In this document: one piece after another, positions 42,984 to 52,121 of the stretch
How the letters are laid out: each line of letters begins with the position of its first letter
Numbering within the stretch: the first letter of the stretch is position 1
DNA from: Hymenobacter taeanensis
GTDB lineage: Bacteria; Bacteroidota; Bacteroidia; Cytophagales; Hymenobacteraceae
NCBI RefSeq assembly: GCF_013137895.1
Contig: NZ_CP053538.1
Location: 1,053,501-1,117,500, forward strand
Direction of reading: 5' to 3'
Length of the DNA: 64,000 bases
Position numbers and translations under genes: made by a program
Notes under the pieces: model-generated
Seen by the model: the letters and a program-made list of their open reading frames with translations, nothing else
Told to the model about the DNA's origin: nothing
The model's database searches: none

Positions 42984-44486
42984 ATGAGTATTGCCAAGCG
43001 CCTAGCCTCGCAAACGGCCGTGTACGGCATCAGTAGCATTGTGGGGCGGGTTCTCTCCTACCTGCTGGTTCCGGTGTACACTGCCCGGTTTGCAGCGGCG
43101 CAGTATGGCATTGTAACCGGCTTGTACGCATACGTTTCCTTCCTGAACGTGGTCTTCACCTACGGCATGGAAACCACCTACTTCCGCTTTGCCAACCGCC
43201 CCGGCACCGACCGCCGCCAGCTCTATAACCAGGTGATGAGCATGCTGCTGGTGTCTACGGTGCTGCTCACGGCCCTGCTCATGTGGCAGGCTCCGGTGCT
43301 GTTACGGCTGCTAGACCTCCCCCCCAGCAGCCAACGTTATGCCCTCTGGATTGCGCTCATCTTAGGCATGGATGCACTGGCGGCCATTCCGTTTGCGCGG
43401 CTACGCCTGGAAAATAAGGCGCGTAAGTTTGCGGGTATTCGGCTGGCCAACATTCTGTTATACGTGGTCCTGAACCTATTTTTCATTGTGTTCTGCCCCG
43501 ATGTACTGGCCGGCAAATACCTGCCTGGCCTACAGCCGCTGGTAGAACGGGTGTATGACCCTAGCATGGGGGTGGGCTATGTGTTTCTCTCCAACCTGAT
43601 TGCCAGCTTCCTGACGCTGGTGCTGCTGGGCCGGGAGCTCACCGACTTCCGTTTCCGGCTTTCTCTGGAGCCCCTGCGCCCTTTGCTGAAGTATGCCTAC
43701 CCCATTATGCTCATGGGCCTGGCCGGCATGGTTAACGAAACCCTCGACCGCATTCTGCTGCCTAAATGGTTACCGGCTAACTTTTACCCTGGGCAAAGCA
43801 GCTACACAGCCGTCGGGATTTATGGGGCTTGTTATAAGCTTAGCATCTTTATGCAGCTAGTGACGCAAGCCTTCCGTTACGCCGCCGAGCCGTTTTTCTT
43901 CGCGCAAAGCACGGAGAAAAACTCGCCCCGCACCTTTGCCATGGTGCTGAAGTGGTTTACGCTGAGCTGCACCGTCATTTTTGTGGTAGTAAGCGTAAAC
44001 GTGGAAGATTTTGGGCGCTTATTTCTGCACCGTGCTGAGTACCTGGAGGGCCTTGTTGTTGTGCCGGTACTGCTGCTGGCTAACCTATTTCTGGGCGTTT
44101 ACTGGAACCTCTCAGTGTGGTTTAAGCTCACTGACAAGACGTACTACGGCACTTACATTGGCTTCGGCGGCGCGGCGCTAACCATTGCGCTCAACTTCCT
44201 GCTGATTCCGGTGCTGGGGTATATGGGCTCAGCACTGGCCACCTTGGCCTGCTACTTTACTATGGCGGCCGTGTGCTGGTGGCTGGGCAATACCCACTTT
44301 CCAGTACCGTATCCAGTGCGTCGCCTGCTCACCTGGATAGGCCTAGCGGTGGGTGTGGTGGCCATGGGCTGGTATGTTCCGGTGGCCGAGTACTGGACGC
44401 GGCATGCCTTTCATGCGCTATTAACGCTAGGGTTTGTGGTGCTCCTGATGCTGGTAGAACGCCCCCACCGCCTTCGCACGGCGTAG
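42984..44486 (+). CDS. Wzx/MATE-like polysaccharide flippase
   Basis: The product is 500 aa of the oligosaccharide flippase fold with about 12-14 membrane helices. The start MSIAKRLASQTAVYGISSIV, then GRVLSYLLVPVYTARFAAAQ and YGIVTGLYAYVSFLNVVFTY, is typical of the family (PST/MOP superfamily). Further helices include LLKYAYPIMLMGLAGMVNET and GVYWNLSVWFKLTDKTYYGT. It would move a lipid-linked glycan across the inner membrane. It is followed within 1.5 kb by dut, a sugar nucleotidyltransferase and envelope proteins, consistent with a surface-glycan role. The substrate is unknown. Confidence 0.9.
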   Translation: MSIAKRLASQTAVYGISSIVGRVLSYLLVPVYTARFAAAQYGIVTGLYAYVSFLNVVFTYGMETTYFRFANRPGTDRRQLYNQVMSMLLVSTVLLTALLMWQAPVLLRLLDLPPSSQRYALWIALILGMDALAAIPFARLRLENKARKFAGIRLANILLYVVLNLFFIVFCPDVLAGKYLPGLQPLVERVYDPSMGVGYVFLSNLIASFLTLVLLGRELTDFRFRLSLEPLRPLLKYAYPIMLMGLAGMVNETLDRILLPKWLPANFYPGQSSYTAVGIYGACYKLSIFMQLVTQAFRYAAEPFFFAQSTEKNSPRTFAMVLKWFTLSCTVIFVVVSVNVEDFGRLFLHRAEYLEGLVVVPVLLLANLFLGVYWNLSVWFKLTDKTYYGTYIGFGGAALTIALNFLLIPVLGYMGSALATLACYFTMAAVCWWLGNTHFPVPYPVRRLLTWIGLAVGVVAMGWYVPVAEYWTRHAFHALLTLGFVVLLMLVERPHRLRTA

Positions 44487-44576
44487 TATGCTGCTTGCTA
44501 TCGGCGCGTTTTGCCCGGAAATCTCGAAAATTCCCCTACTTTTTACCCAGTGCACACCCCGGCTAGGTGCTTGGCC

Positions 44577-44584
44577 TATCTTTG
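44577..44584 (+). promoter_or_regulatory. -7 element for dut
   Basis: TATCTTTG is a perfect TAnnTTTG ending 27 nt before the ATG at 44612. It argues for 44612 as the start. A -33 TTG at the standard spacing is not evident. Confidence 0.65.
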
Positions 44585-44611
44585 CGCCTAGTGGCCGCCA
44601 GCAATTTTCTC

Positions 44612-45046
44612 ATGCAGATTCCTATCATCAATACCTCGCATCACCCATTGCCGGAATACCAAACGGCCCACGCTGCCGGCATGGATGTGCGCGCCAACCT
44701 CACAAGCCCTATTACGTTGAAGCCCCTGCAGCGCGCCCTCGTCCCGACGGGGCTGTTTCTGGAAATTCCGGTAGGGTATGAGATGCAGGTACGGCCCCGT
44801 AGCGGACTAGCCTACAAGCACGGCATCGGGCTCGTGAATAGCCCTGGCACCATCGACGCCGACTACCGCGGGGAGTTGAAAGTACTGCTCGTTAACCTCT
44901 CTGACCAGGAGTTTGTGGTGCAGGATGGTGAGCGAATTGCCCAGTTAGTAGTTGCGCGCCACGAAACCGTGCAGTGGCAGACTGTTGAAACGCTCAGCGA
45001 AACGGCCCGGGGCACCGGCGGCTACGGTAGCACGGGGGTGCACTAG
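44612..45046 (+). CDS. dut: dUTP diphosphatase
   Basis: The product is 144 aa from the ATG at 44612. It hydrolyses dUTP to dUMP and PPi, a trimer in the cytosol. The five conserved motifs are present: [11 protein letters not shown] (I), [11 protein letters not shown] (II), [20 protein letters not shown] (III), [16 protein letters not shown] (IV) and the flexible C-terminal arm [12 protein letters not shown] (V). The length is normal. It lies between the flippase gene and the nucleotidyltransferase gene, 117 nt from the latter, and may be co-transcribed with it. Confidence 0.97.
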   Translation: MQIPIINTSHHPLPEYQTAHAAGMDVRANLTSPITLKPLQRALVPTGLFLEIPVGYEMQVRPRSGLAYKHGIGLVNSPGTIDADYRGELKVLLVNLSDQEFVVQDGERIAQLVVARHETVQWQTVETLSETARGTGGYGSTGVH

Positions 45047-45163
45047 CTGTAGTTTATCAGCGCCTTGGCTAGGCCTGTTCTCTTGATAATATTCTCGGCA
45101 GCCAACAGGCTGACTTTCCTTTCGTAGTACTAGACCACACATCTACAAACACACTTACTCCCT

Positions 45164-46174
45164 ATGAAAATCATCGTCCCGATGGCAGGTATGGGCAAGC
45201 GCATGCGCCCGCACACTCTTACTGTTCCTAAGCCGCTTATTCCTATTGCCGGTAAGCCTATTGTGCAGCGCTTGGTAGAAGATATTGCCAAAGTTTGCGG
45301 GGAGCAAGTGGAGGAAGTAGCCTTTATCATCGGGCGCTTTGGCGCTGAGGTAGAGAAGAGCCTCGTTAAAATTGCTGAGTCAGTGGGCGCCAAGGGCACC
45401 ATTCACTACCAGGATGAGCCCCTCGGTACGGCCCACGCCATTCTATGCGCCCAGTCTGCTCTCGATGGCCACGTGGTGGTAGCTTTCGCCGATACCCTGT
45501 TTAAAGCCGACTTTACCCTCGACACCTCCGTGCCCGGCACTATTTGGGTGCAGCAAGTAGATGACCCCAAGCCGTTTGGCGTAGTGAAGCTCAACGAGGA
45601 AGGCCAGATTACTGATTTCGTGGAGAAGCCGCAGGAATTTGTTTCTGACCTGGCCATCATCGGCATCTATTACTTCCAAGATGGCGAGTACCTGCGGCAG
45701 GAGCTCCAATACCTGCTCGACAACAATATCCTGGACAAAGGCGAGTTCCAGCTCACCAATGCCTTGGAGAACATGAAGAACAAGGGTACTAAATTTGTAC
45801 CCGGTCGCGTTACGGAGTGGCTTGATTGCGGTAACAAAGACGCTACCGTATTCACCAACCAGCGCTACCTAGAGTATCTGCAGGAGCGCGGCGAAAACCT
45901 GGTAGCCGAATCCGCAACCGTGACAAACTCCGTACTCATTCCACCGGTTTACGTGGGCGAAGGCGTGGTTATCACTGATTCAGTGGTTGGGCCGCACGTG
46001 TCACTGGGCAACCAGAGCAACGTTCGCAACTCCGTGGTGTCCAATAGCATTGTGCAGCAGTCGGCTTCTGTGCTTCACGCCAACATCACCAACTCCATGA
46101 TTGGCAATTTCGCAACCGTGGCCAGCACTCCCAACGATTTGAGCCTGGGAGATTATAACACATTGCGCGTGTGA
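45164..46174 (+). CDS. Sugar-phosphate nucleotidyltransferase (RmlA-like)
   Basis: The product is 336 aa. It transfers a nucleotide to a sugar 1-phosphate to give an NDP-sugar. The N-terminal signature is KIIVPMAGMGKRMRPHTLTV with PKPLIPIAGKPIVQ. DEPLGTAHAILCAQ, VVVAFADTLFKADF (metal Asp) and ITDFVEKPQEFVSDLAIIGI (E-K-P) follow, with WLDCGNKDA later. The last about 90 residues form a left-handed beta-helix-like region (VTNSVLIPPVYVGEGVVITD, GPHVSLGNQSNVRNSVV). This tail is like the GlmU/RmlA-long proteins, but no acyltransferase motif is obvious. The sugar is not determinable. The neighbours suggest envelope glycan synthesis. Confidence 0.9.
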   Translation: MKIIVPMAGMGKRMRPHTLTVPKPLIPIAGKPIVQRLVEDIAKVCGEQVEEVAFIIGRFGAEVEKSLVKIAESVGAKGTIHYQDEPLGTAHAILCAQSALDGHVVVAFADTLFKADFTLDTSVPGTIWVQQVDDPKPFGVVKLNEEGQITDFVEKPQEFVSDLAIIGIYYFQDGEYLRQELQYLLDNNILDKGEFQLTNALENMKNKGTKFVPGRVTEWLDCGNKDATVFTNQRYLEYLQERGENLVAESATVTNSVLIPPVYVGEGVVITDSVVGPHVSLGNQSNVRNSVVSNSIVQQSASVLHANITNSMIGNFATVASTPNDLSLGDYNTLRV

Positions 46175-46289
46175 TTTTTTAGCGCCTCCTGACGTTGCAG
46201 TAGTGCGGGCTCGTGTGGCTCGTCTACCTTGTGCTAGGGTGTATCTTGCTTTCCCTAACCGCGGCCCTCGGGTCCGCGCTACTCCGTTC

Positions 46290-48122
46290 ATGAGTCGTAC
46301 AGGTGCCGTATTCCTTTTTCTGCTAGGCCTGTTGGTGGCTGCGCCGGTCCATGCCCAGCAGCGTACCCCGCAGCCCGGCGCTACCCCAAGCGCTGGCAAA
46401 CCAGAAAAGTCCGCCAAACCTAAAAAGCTGAGCCGCAAGGAGCGAAGAGCCCTGGCACAACGCGCCGACATTGAGTCGATGCAGATGCAAAAGCGTCCCC
46501 TCTCAGAAAAGGACCGCGAGCTAAGCGAAGCCTTTTTTGTGGATGGCCTACGCTATCTGATGCTCGAAGATTATAATAAGGCCCTTGAGCGGCTGCTGAA
46601 GGCCTATGCCCTCAACCCGGCCAATGCCGCTATCAATTACAAGATTGCGGAAACCAATCTGCTGAGCGGCAACCTCAGCGACGCTACCAACTTCGCGCAA
46701 ACGGCCGTGAAGCTGGACCCCAAAAATGCGTACTACTACCTGTTGCTGGCCCAGATCTACAGCTCCCAGAAGCAGTACGACCAAGCCATTAAGGTGTATA
46801 CCACCCTCATCAAAGACGTCCCCGATTCGGGTAACTACCTGTTTAACCTGGCGGACCTGTATATGGCGCAGGGCAAGCTTAATGAGGCCCTGAGCACTTT
46901 TGAGCAGGCGGAGAAGAAATTTGGGCCCATTGATGAGGTGTCGTTTAAGAAACAACAGATCTATCTCAAGCAGAACAACCTTGATAAGGCCCTGCAGGAA
47001 GGGGAAGCGTTGATTGCCGCCAACCCCGACGAAATCCGGTACGTGTTGGCCCAGGCTCAAATGTATGCCGCTAACAGCCGCTTCCCCGATGCCATTCGAG
47101 TAGCGCAGCAGGCTTTGCAGCAAGATCCCTCTAACCCGCAGGCTCGCATGATTCTGGCCGATGTGTATCGGCAGCAAAACAATCCTCAGGAATCGCAGAA
47201 GCAGATCAAGCTTGCCTTCGAAAGCCCTGGCCTAGACATTGATAGCAAGGTTCGGATTCTGATTGACTACATCAAGCAGCTCCCCAACCCTGCCCTTAAC
47301 CAACCAGCCCTGGAGCTAGCGGAAATTACTACCCGCACCCACCCTAAAGAGGCCAAGGCTTTCTCAGTGGCGGGCGACATTCAGACCATTACTGATAACA
47401 AGCCCGCGGCCCGTACCAGTTACCTCAAAGCACTGCAGCTAGACAACTCCAAATTTCAGATTTGGCAACAGGTAGTGTTGATAGATGCTGAGCTCAACCA
47501 GGTTGACTCCTTGCTGCTCCACACCGATCAGGCCTTGGAGCTGTTTCCCAACCAGGCATCGTTGTGGTTTTATAATGGTGTGGCCTACATGCTCAAGAAG
47601 CAGCCCACCAAAGGAGTAAAGGCCTTGGAATACGGCCGCAAGCTGGCCACCGACAACCCCGAGCTACTGGCACAGTTTGACACTCAGTTGGGCGATGCTT
47701 ACCACGAACTGAAAGACTTTGCCAAGTCAGACGCGGCCTACGAGGCAGCTTTGGTATTTGATGCCAACAATGCCCAAGCCTTGAATAACTACAGCTACTA
47801 CCTTTCTTTGCGTGGTGAAAAGCTTGATAAGGCCAAAGAAATGGCCGGAAAGCTGGTCAAGCAAAACCCCGATAATGATACCTATCTGGACACTTACGGC
47901 TGGGTATTGTACCGGCTGAAAGATTACACCGGAGCCCGGCAACAGTTTGAGCTTGCGCTCAAAACTACCAAAGATGCTACCGTGATTGAACACTACGGCG
48001 ACGTTCTCTACCAACTGGGTGAGCGGGACAAAGCACTGGCGGAGTGGCAACGCGCCCAGAAACTGGGGGGTGCCTCACCACTGATAGACCGCAAGATCAA
48101 AGACAAGAAACTCTATGAGTAA
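46290..48122 (+). CDS. Secreted tetratricopeptide-repeat protein
   Basis: The product is 610 aa from the ATG at 46290, where a signal peptide begins (MSRTGAVFLFLLGLLVAAPV through HAQ). A basic Pro/Lys/Arg-rich linker follows (about 30-65). The rest is an array of TPR repeats, for example YLMLEDYNKALERLLKAYAL, YYLLLAQIYSSQKQYDQAIK and DTYGWVLYRLKDYTGARQQF. TPR proteins are scaffolds for protein complexes; this one is probably periplasmic or membrane-associated. It is the first of three genes that overlap (8 nt into the DUF4292 gene), and the three together are likely to build or remodel the envelope. Confidence 0.87.
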   Translation: MSRTGAVFLFLLGLLVAAPVHAQQRTPQPGATPSAGKPEKSAKPKKLSRKERRALAQRADIESMQMQKRPLSEKDRELSEAFFVDGLRYLMLEDYNKALERLLKAYALNPANAAINYKIAETNLLSGNLSDATNFAQTAVKLDPKNAYYYLLLAQIYSSQKQYDQAIKVYTTLIKDVPDSGNYLFNLADLYMAQGKLNEALSTFEQAEKKFGPIDEVSFKKQQIYLKQNNLDKALQEGEALIAANPDEIRYVLAQAQMYAANSRFPDAIRVAQQALQQDPSNPQARMILADVYRQQNNPQESQKQIKLAFESPGLDIDSKVRILIDYIKQLPNPALNQPALELAEITTRTHPKEAKAFSVAGDIQTITDNKPAARTSYLKALQLDNSKFQIWQQVVLIDAELNQVDSLLLHTDQALELFPNQASLWFYNGVAYMLKKQPTKGVKALEYGRKLATDNPELLAQFDTQLGDAYHELKDFAKSDAAYEAALVFDANNAQALNNYSYYLSLRGEKLDKAKEMAGKLVKQNPDNDTYLDTYGWVLYRLKDYTGARQQFELALKTTKDATVIEHYGDVLYQLGERDKALAEWQRAQKLGGASPLIDRKIKDKKLYE

Positions 48123-48885
48123 ATGTATTCCGCTAGCCTTTCTGGGCGCTGTATTGCTGCTGAGTGGCTGTAACCGTAAGCTGGTTCCTACAGCCTCTAA
48201 GCCCGCTTCAGTAAAAGCCCCAGAGATGGTGAAGGCTACAAACATTGACTTTCATTACCTCAAGGCCAAGGGTAAAGTATCCATTGAATTTCCGGGCGTT
48301 CAGCAAACGGCGAACCTTAATGTGCGCATGCGCAAAGACAGCGTCATTTGGTTGTCGGCCTCACTAGGGATTGAGGGCTTCCGGGCTTACATCACCCGCG
48401 ACTCTGTGAAGGTGCTTTTTCCGCTGCAGCGCGAATACTATTCCGGCGACTACGCCTACCTCAGCCGCCTGCTGAATGTGCCTATTACGTTTGAGCGAGT
48501 GCAGGCGGTATTACTCGGCGACTATCTGCCCGCTACTCCTCCCGGTACTGTAACTCCCACCGTTAGCACCGAGGGTGGCACGCAGCGGGTGCAGTATGAA
48601 CAGGCCGGGGTGCTAGTAAAGCAGCTCATTGACTTGAGCAAGGCGCGGGTACAACAGCTTACTGTGCAGGAGCAGCAAACGCAGAACAGCCTGCAGGTAG
48701 ATTATTCTGATTTTCAGCCCCTGCCGCCGTTAAACCAGCCGTTTGCCCACGCTACGGCTCTAAAAGTGCAACAGCCCAAGGGCGCGCCAGCCAGCGTCAC
48801 CGTATCGTACCGTAACGTAGACCTTGATAAAGAAAGGCTTGCTTTCCCCTTCTCGGTTCCCAAAGGCTATGCGCGCAAGAAGTAA
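48115..48885 (+). CDS. DUF4292 lipoprotein
   Basis: The product is 256 aa. It begins with a lipoprotein signal (MSKCIPLAFLGAVLLLSGC, lipobox LSGC). The DUF4292 features are: FHYLKAKGKVSIEFPGVQQT, NLNVRMRKDSVIWLSASLGI, EGFRAYITRDSVKVLFPLQR, YYSGDYAYLSRLLNVPITFE and the end VDLDKERLAFPFSVPKGY. The fold is LolB/LolA-like in general layout, so outer-membrane lipoprotein handling is a plausible but unproven role. It starts 8 nt before the end of the TPR gene, and its last 17 nt overlap the EnvC-like gene, so translation is likely coupled. Confidence 0.87.
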   Translation: MSKCIPLAFLGAVLLLSGCNRKLVPTASKPASVKAPEMVKATNIDFHYLKAKGKVSIEFPGVQQTANLNVRMRKDSVIWLSASLGIEGFRAYITRDSVKVLFPLQREYYSGDYAYLSRLLNVPITFERVQAVLLGDYLPATPPGTVTPTVSTEGGTQRVQYEQAGVLVKQLIDLSKARVQQLTVQEQQTQNSLQVDYSDFQPLPPLNQPFAHATALKVQQPKGAPASVTVSYRNVDLDKERLAFPFSVPKGYARKK

Positions 48886-50260
48886 GCCCTGGCTGCTCCT
48901 GCCGGTAGCGCTGCTGGTTTCGGTACTGACCAGCTCCACCTTGCTGGCACAGCAAAAAACCAAGCCTAAACCCCGCACCTCCTCTGGCAGTGGCAAAACC
49001 AAGGCCCAGCTAGAGCGGGAGCGGCGTGCCACGCTACGCCGCATACAGGAGGCCAGCAAAATTCTGGAGCAAACCCAGCGGCAAAAGCAGGCATCCGTAG
49101 GCCAGTTAAACGCGCTCAAAGAAAAGCTGACTGTTCAGCAGGGTGTTATCCGCAACATCAGCAATGAGCTGAACTACATCGAAAACGACGTACAGCAGAC
49201 GCAGACGCAGGTACAGCACACCCAGCAAAACCTGGAGCAGCTCAAAGCTGAGTATGCGCGCCTGATCTATATTGGCTCAAAAACGGCTAACAGCTACAAC
49301 CGGGTGATGTTCCTGTTTGCCTCTGAGTCGTTCAACCAGTTCATGCTGCGCCTGCGCTACATCAGGCAGTACGCCGAGGTACGCCAGGCGCAAGCGGCGC
49401 AAATCAGCCATACGCAGCAGCGGCTGAGTGAGCAGCTAACTGGCCTGAAGGAAAAGAAACAGGAAAAAGGATCATTACTGAATACCCAGCTCTCGGAGAA
49501 GAAGAATCTCCTGACGCTCAAAACCCAGCAGGACCAGGTAGTAACCAAGCTCAGCCAGCAAGAAGAAAGCCTGCGGCAGGAGCTGGCGGCGCGTCAGCAA
49601 GCCGTTAGCCGCCTCGACAACCTTATTGCCCTGAAGGTTAAGGAGGAAATTGCCCGGGCGGCTCGGTTAGCTGCGCGGCGGGCGGCGGCGGCTAAAGCTG
49701 CCGCCGCTCGGGCTAATAACCCCGCCACGGCCACGCGCCCCGGCGAAGCACCCTCCCGAGCTAGCACTGCCGCAGCTGAGGCCGCCGAAAACGCAGCCGT
49801 TGAGCGCGTAAACCGGGTTACGCTCACGCCGGAAACGGCTATTCTGGCGTCGTCTTTTACTGAAAACCGCGGCCAGCTGCCGTGGCCTGTGGGGCGGGGC
49901 TTTATCTCTCAGCGCTTTGGGCGCCACAACCATCCCGTGCTGAGGAACGTGGTAGTGGAAAACCGCGGCGTTGATATTCAAACCAGTGCCGGTGAGCAAG
50001 TGCGCGCCGTATTCGACGGCAAAGTACTTACCATTGCGAGTGTGCCCGGCATGAATACCATTGTGATGGTGCAGCACGGCGACTATTTCACGGTGTATGC
50101 CAAGCTGCGCAACGTGAGCGTGAGCGAAGGCCAGCAAATAAAAGCCCGGCAGCCCATTGGCACCGTGTACACTGACCCCGAAGGCACCTCAGAAGTACAG
50201 TTTCAGGTGTGGCATAACAGCTCTAATCTGAACCCCGAAAACTGGTTGGGCCGCAAATAG
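48869..50260 (+). CDS. EnvC-like murein hydrolase activator (degenerate LytM domain)
   Basis: The product is 463 aa from the ATG at 48869. It has a signal peptide (RSKPWLLLPVALLVSVLTSS through LAQ). A long coiled coil follows (about 45-270, Gln/Leu/Lys-rich), then an Ala-rich spacer and a LytM/M23-type domain (about 345-463). Active M23 enzymes carry H-x-x-x-D and H-x-H zinc ligands. Here the first reads NRGVDI, with Asn instead of His, and the second YFTVYAKL, with Lys in place of the last His. It is therefore most likely a non-catalytic amidase activator, as for EnvC. It is the last gene of an overlapping set, followed by a terminator. Confidence 0.9.
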   Translation: MRARSKPWLLLPVALLVSVLTSSTLLAQQKTKPKPRTSSGSGKTKAQLERERRATLRRIQEASKILEQTQRQKQASVGQLNALKEKLTVQQGVIRNISNELNYIENDVQQTQTQVQHTQQNLEQLKAEYARLIYIGSKTANSYNRVMFLFASESFNQFMLRLRYIRQYAEVRQAQAAQISHTQQRLSEQLTGLKEKKQEKGSLLNTQLSEKKNLLTLKTQQDQVVTKLSQQEESLRQELAARQQAVSRLDNLIALKVKEEIARAARLAARRAAAAKAAAARANNPATATRPGEAPSRASTAAAEAAENAAVERVNRVTLTPETAILASSFTENRGQLPWPVGRGFISQRFGRHNHPVLRNVVVENRGVDIQTSAGEQVRAVFDGKVLTIASVPGMNTIVMVQHGDYFTVYAKLRNVSVSEGQQIKARQPIGTVYTDPEGTSEVQFQVWHNSSNLNPENWLGRK

Positions 50261-50286
50261 CCCCACACCCTAGGCCACTATTTCGC

Positions 50287-50319
50287 AAAGCCCGGCGCTA
50301 TACCAGCTGCTGGGCTTTT
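50287..50319 (+). terminator. Terminator of the EnvC-like gene
   Basis: AAAGCCC pairs with GGGCTTT across a loop that can form additional pairs (GGC/GCT), followed by a further T, 26 nt after the stop. Confidence 0.75.
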
Positions 50320-50356
50320 CTCTGTTCATACAACCAGGCAGCCTATAGCCGGGCAT

Positions 50357-50388
50357 AAAAAAACACCGTACAGAATACGGTGTCTTTC
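50357..50388. terminator. Second hairpin, possible bidirectional terminator
   Basis: ACACCGTA pairs with TACGGTGT (8 bp, 5-nt loop), with an A-run to the left and TCTTTCT to the right, in the 350-nt gap between convergent genes. The remainder of this gap (50389-50610) holds no gene that I can support. Confidence 0.7.
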
Positions 50389-50610
50389 TGAGCTATGAAA
50401 ACAAACTTAGCTATCAGTAATCCCTCCCCCGGAACAGCAACAGCGAGCTATTATCTGATCCGGGGCAATCCCCGATAACATGACGAAAGATAGGATACTT
50501 TACATACCCTTGCTATTCCATTTCGCCGAAATGTTTATTTCTCTCGGCGAATTCCGTCTTTTTCTTCGTGATGAAGAAGCGAAGATTTTGCAATAACTCT
50601 GCTTGAGCTT

Positions 50611-51567
50611 TTAGATTAAATTGAGCCGGCTCAGCAGATTGGCTTTGTAGGAGTTGCCAATTGGCACGGGCATTACACCGCTTGCGCGGTCGGCACCTCG
50701 AACGGCCTCCACAATTACCGCATCAGACTCAATTGCCACTATTTTATCTAGCCGGACAATATATTTCCGGTGGATGCGAGCAAACTCCTTAGCCGGCAGT
50801 TTCGCTTCCAATTCCTTCATGGTGCTGTACACGGTGTACCGGTCTTGGCCCACGTAAATGTTTACATAGTCACCGAGGGCCTCCACATAGCGGATGTCAA
50901 CGGTTTTTAAGCGAACCAGCTTGTGCTCTTGCTTAACGAAGATTTCGGATTGCCCGCCTCCCACGTTCATGGAGCCGGCGGTATCATTGGTCATGCGTAG
51001 TAGCTCCTCGAGCTTTTGTTGTTCGTAGATTAGTTGCATGCGGGCACGGCGCAACTCCAGATGCGCCACCACCTCCCGAGCCAAAATGCGCAGAGCCTCT
51101 CGTTGCTGCGGATCCAGCCGCCGCGGCACGGTATCAATTGCGCAGATGGTGCCTAGCGGATGCCCCTCGGGAGTGAGCAGCGGCGCCCCGGCGTAAAAGC
51201 GAATATTGGGGTCGGCGGTAACGAGGGGGTTGTTTTGAAAGCGAGGGTCCTGCGTAGCATCCTCAATCTCAAACACAGTATCTGAGAACATAGCATACCG
51301 GCAGAAGGCTTGCTCAAGCGGAGTGCTGTCGGCCTTCATGCCCACCCTAGCCTTAAACCACTGCCGCTCAGAGTCAAGCAAGGTTACCATAGAGGTGGGA
51401 GTACCGCATATGTAAGACGCCAGGCTAACTAGGTCATCAAAGGCCTTTTCAGGGGGGGTATCCAGCACTTGATACGCACGCAGAGCTTCCAGCCGGGCCT
51501 GCTCGGCCATTGGGCTCAGTGGTTGATAAGCTATATCCTCGGAAAGGGTACGCGTTTTAGCAGGCAT
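50611..51567 (-). CDS. GAF-LytTR transcriptional regulator
   Basis: The product is 318 aa from the ATG at 51567 (an upstream in-frame start is not needed). Residues about 25-185 form a GAF domain of the type that follows a helix LEALRAYQVLDTPPEKAFDD: SYICGTPTSMVTLLDSERQW, FCRYAMFSDTVFEIEDATQD and FYAGAPLLTPEGHPLGTICA. A short coiled segment (RRARMQLIYEQQKLEELLRM) leads to a LytTR DNA-binding domain at about 210-315: LVRLKTVDIRYVEALGDYVN, IYVGQDRYTVYSTMKELEAK and FARIHRKYIVRLDKIVAIES. It has no receiver domain, so it is a one-component regulator responding to a small ligand or redox signal through GAF. Its targets are unknown. Confidence 0.9.
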   Translation of the reverse strand: MPAKTRTLSEDIAYQPLSPMAEQARLEALRAYQVLDTPPEKAFDDLVSLASYICGTPTSMVTLLDSERQWFKARVGMKADSTPLEQAFCRYAMFSDTVFEIEDATQDPRFQNNPLVTADPNIRFYAGAPLLTPEGHPLGTICAIDTVPRRLDPQQREALRILAREVVAHLELRRARMQLIYEQQKLEELLRMTNDTAGSMNVGGGQSEIFVKQEHKLVRLKTVDIRYVEALGDYVNIYVGQDRYTVYSTMKELEAKLPAKEFARIHRKYIVRLDKIVAIESDAVIVEAVRGADRASGVMPVPIGNSYKANLLSRLNLI

Positions 51568-51882
51568 GTATGAGTAAACTATAGAGAGATTTAACCAAAA
51601 AGCAGGTCGCTGGAACCAATAATTCATGCTACCCACATCTTTACAAAATAGTATAGCTGTGGCAACATTTCCCAATACAGCCAGCTGAACGGCAGCTATT
51701 GCTCGCTAAAAGGCCCCAGATTCTATCCCAACGGTACTGAGAGATCCGCATTTCAGATTTAGGAACCTAAAGTATCAGGAACTGATTTTGAAATTATGAG
51801 GTACCTTTACCAATCCTGACCGTACACACTTGCGTACGTTCCCCTTTGACACTTTCAAACAGCCTTTTGGCTATCCCTACTT
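51568..51882. other. Divergent intergenic region (GAF-LytTR / tatA)
   Basis: No gene is seen. TACCTTTA at 51802-51809 (seven of eight matches to the -7 element) may serve tatA, 74 nt before its ATG. The divergent arrangement means the LytTR regulator could act here on both directions, but I see no clear LytTR-type direct repeat. Confidence 0.4.
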
Positions 51883-52107
51883 ATGCATTTCGCCACCCTT
51901 TTGCTTGGAATTGGTAACTTCGGAGGCACGGAGTTATTGCTCATTGGTCTTGCCATCATTTTGCTTTTCGGTGCCAAGCGCATTCCAGAGCTGTTCCGTG
52001 GCATGGGCCAGGGCATTCGGGAGTTTAAAGACGCCTCCAAGGAGGATAAGCCCGAATTTCGGGACCGTCCGGTTAACCCGAACGACCCTACGGCTCCTCG
52101 CAACTAA
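51883..52107 (+). CDS. tatA: Twin-arginine translocase TatA/E-family protein (first copy)
   Basis: The product is 74 aa. It has the TatA/E layout: a short N-terminal membrane helix (GTELLLIGLAIILLFGAKRI), the hinge FGAKRIPELFRGMGQGIREF, an amphipathic helix, and a short charged tail. TatA forms the channel of the Sec-independent export of folded proteins at the inner membrane. A second TatA-like gene follows 14 nt downstream, but tatC is not in this window. Confidence 0.92.
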   Translation: MHFATLLLGIGNFGGTELLLIGLAIILLFGAKRIPELFRGMGQGIREFKDASKEDKPEFRDRPVNPNDPTAPRN

Positions 52108-52121
52108 TTAGCCATTTTACC

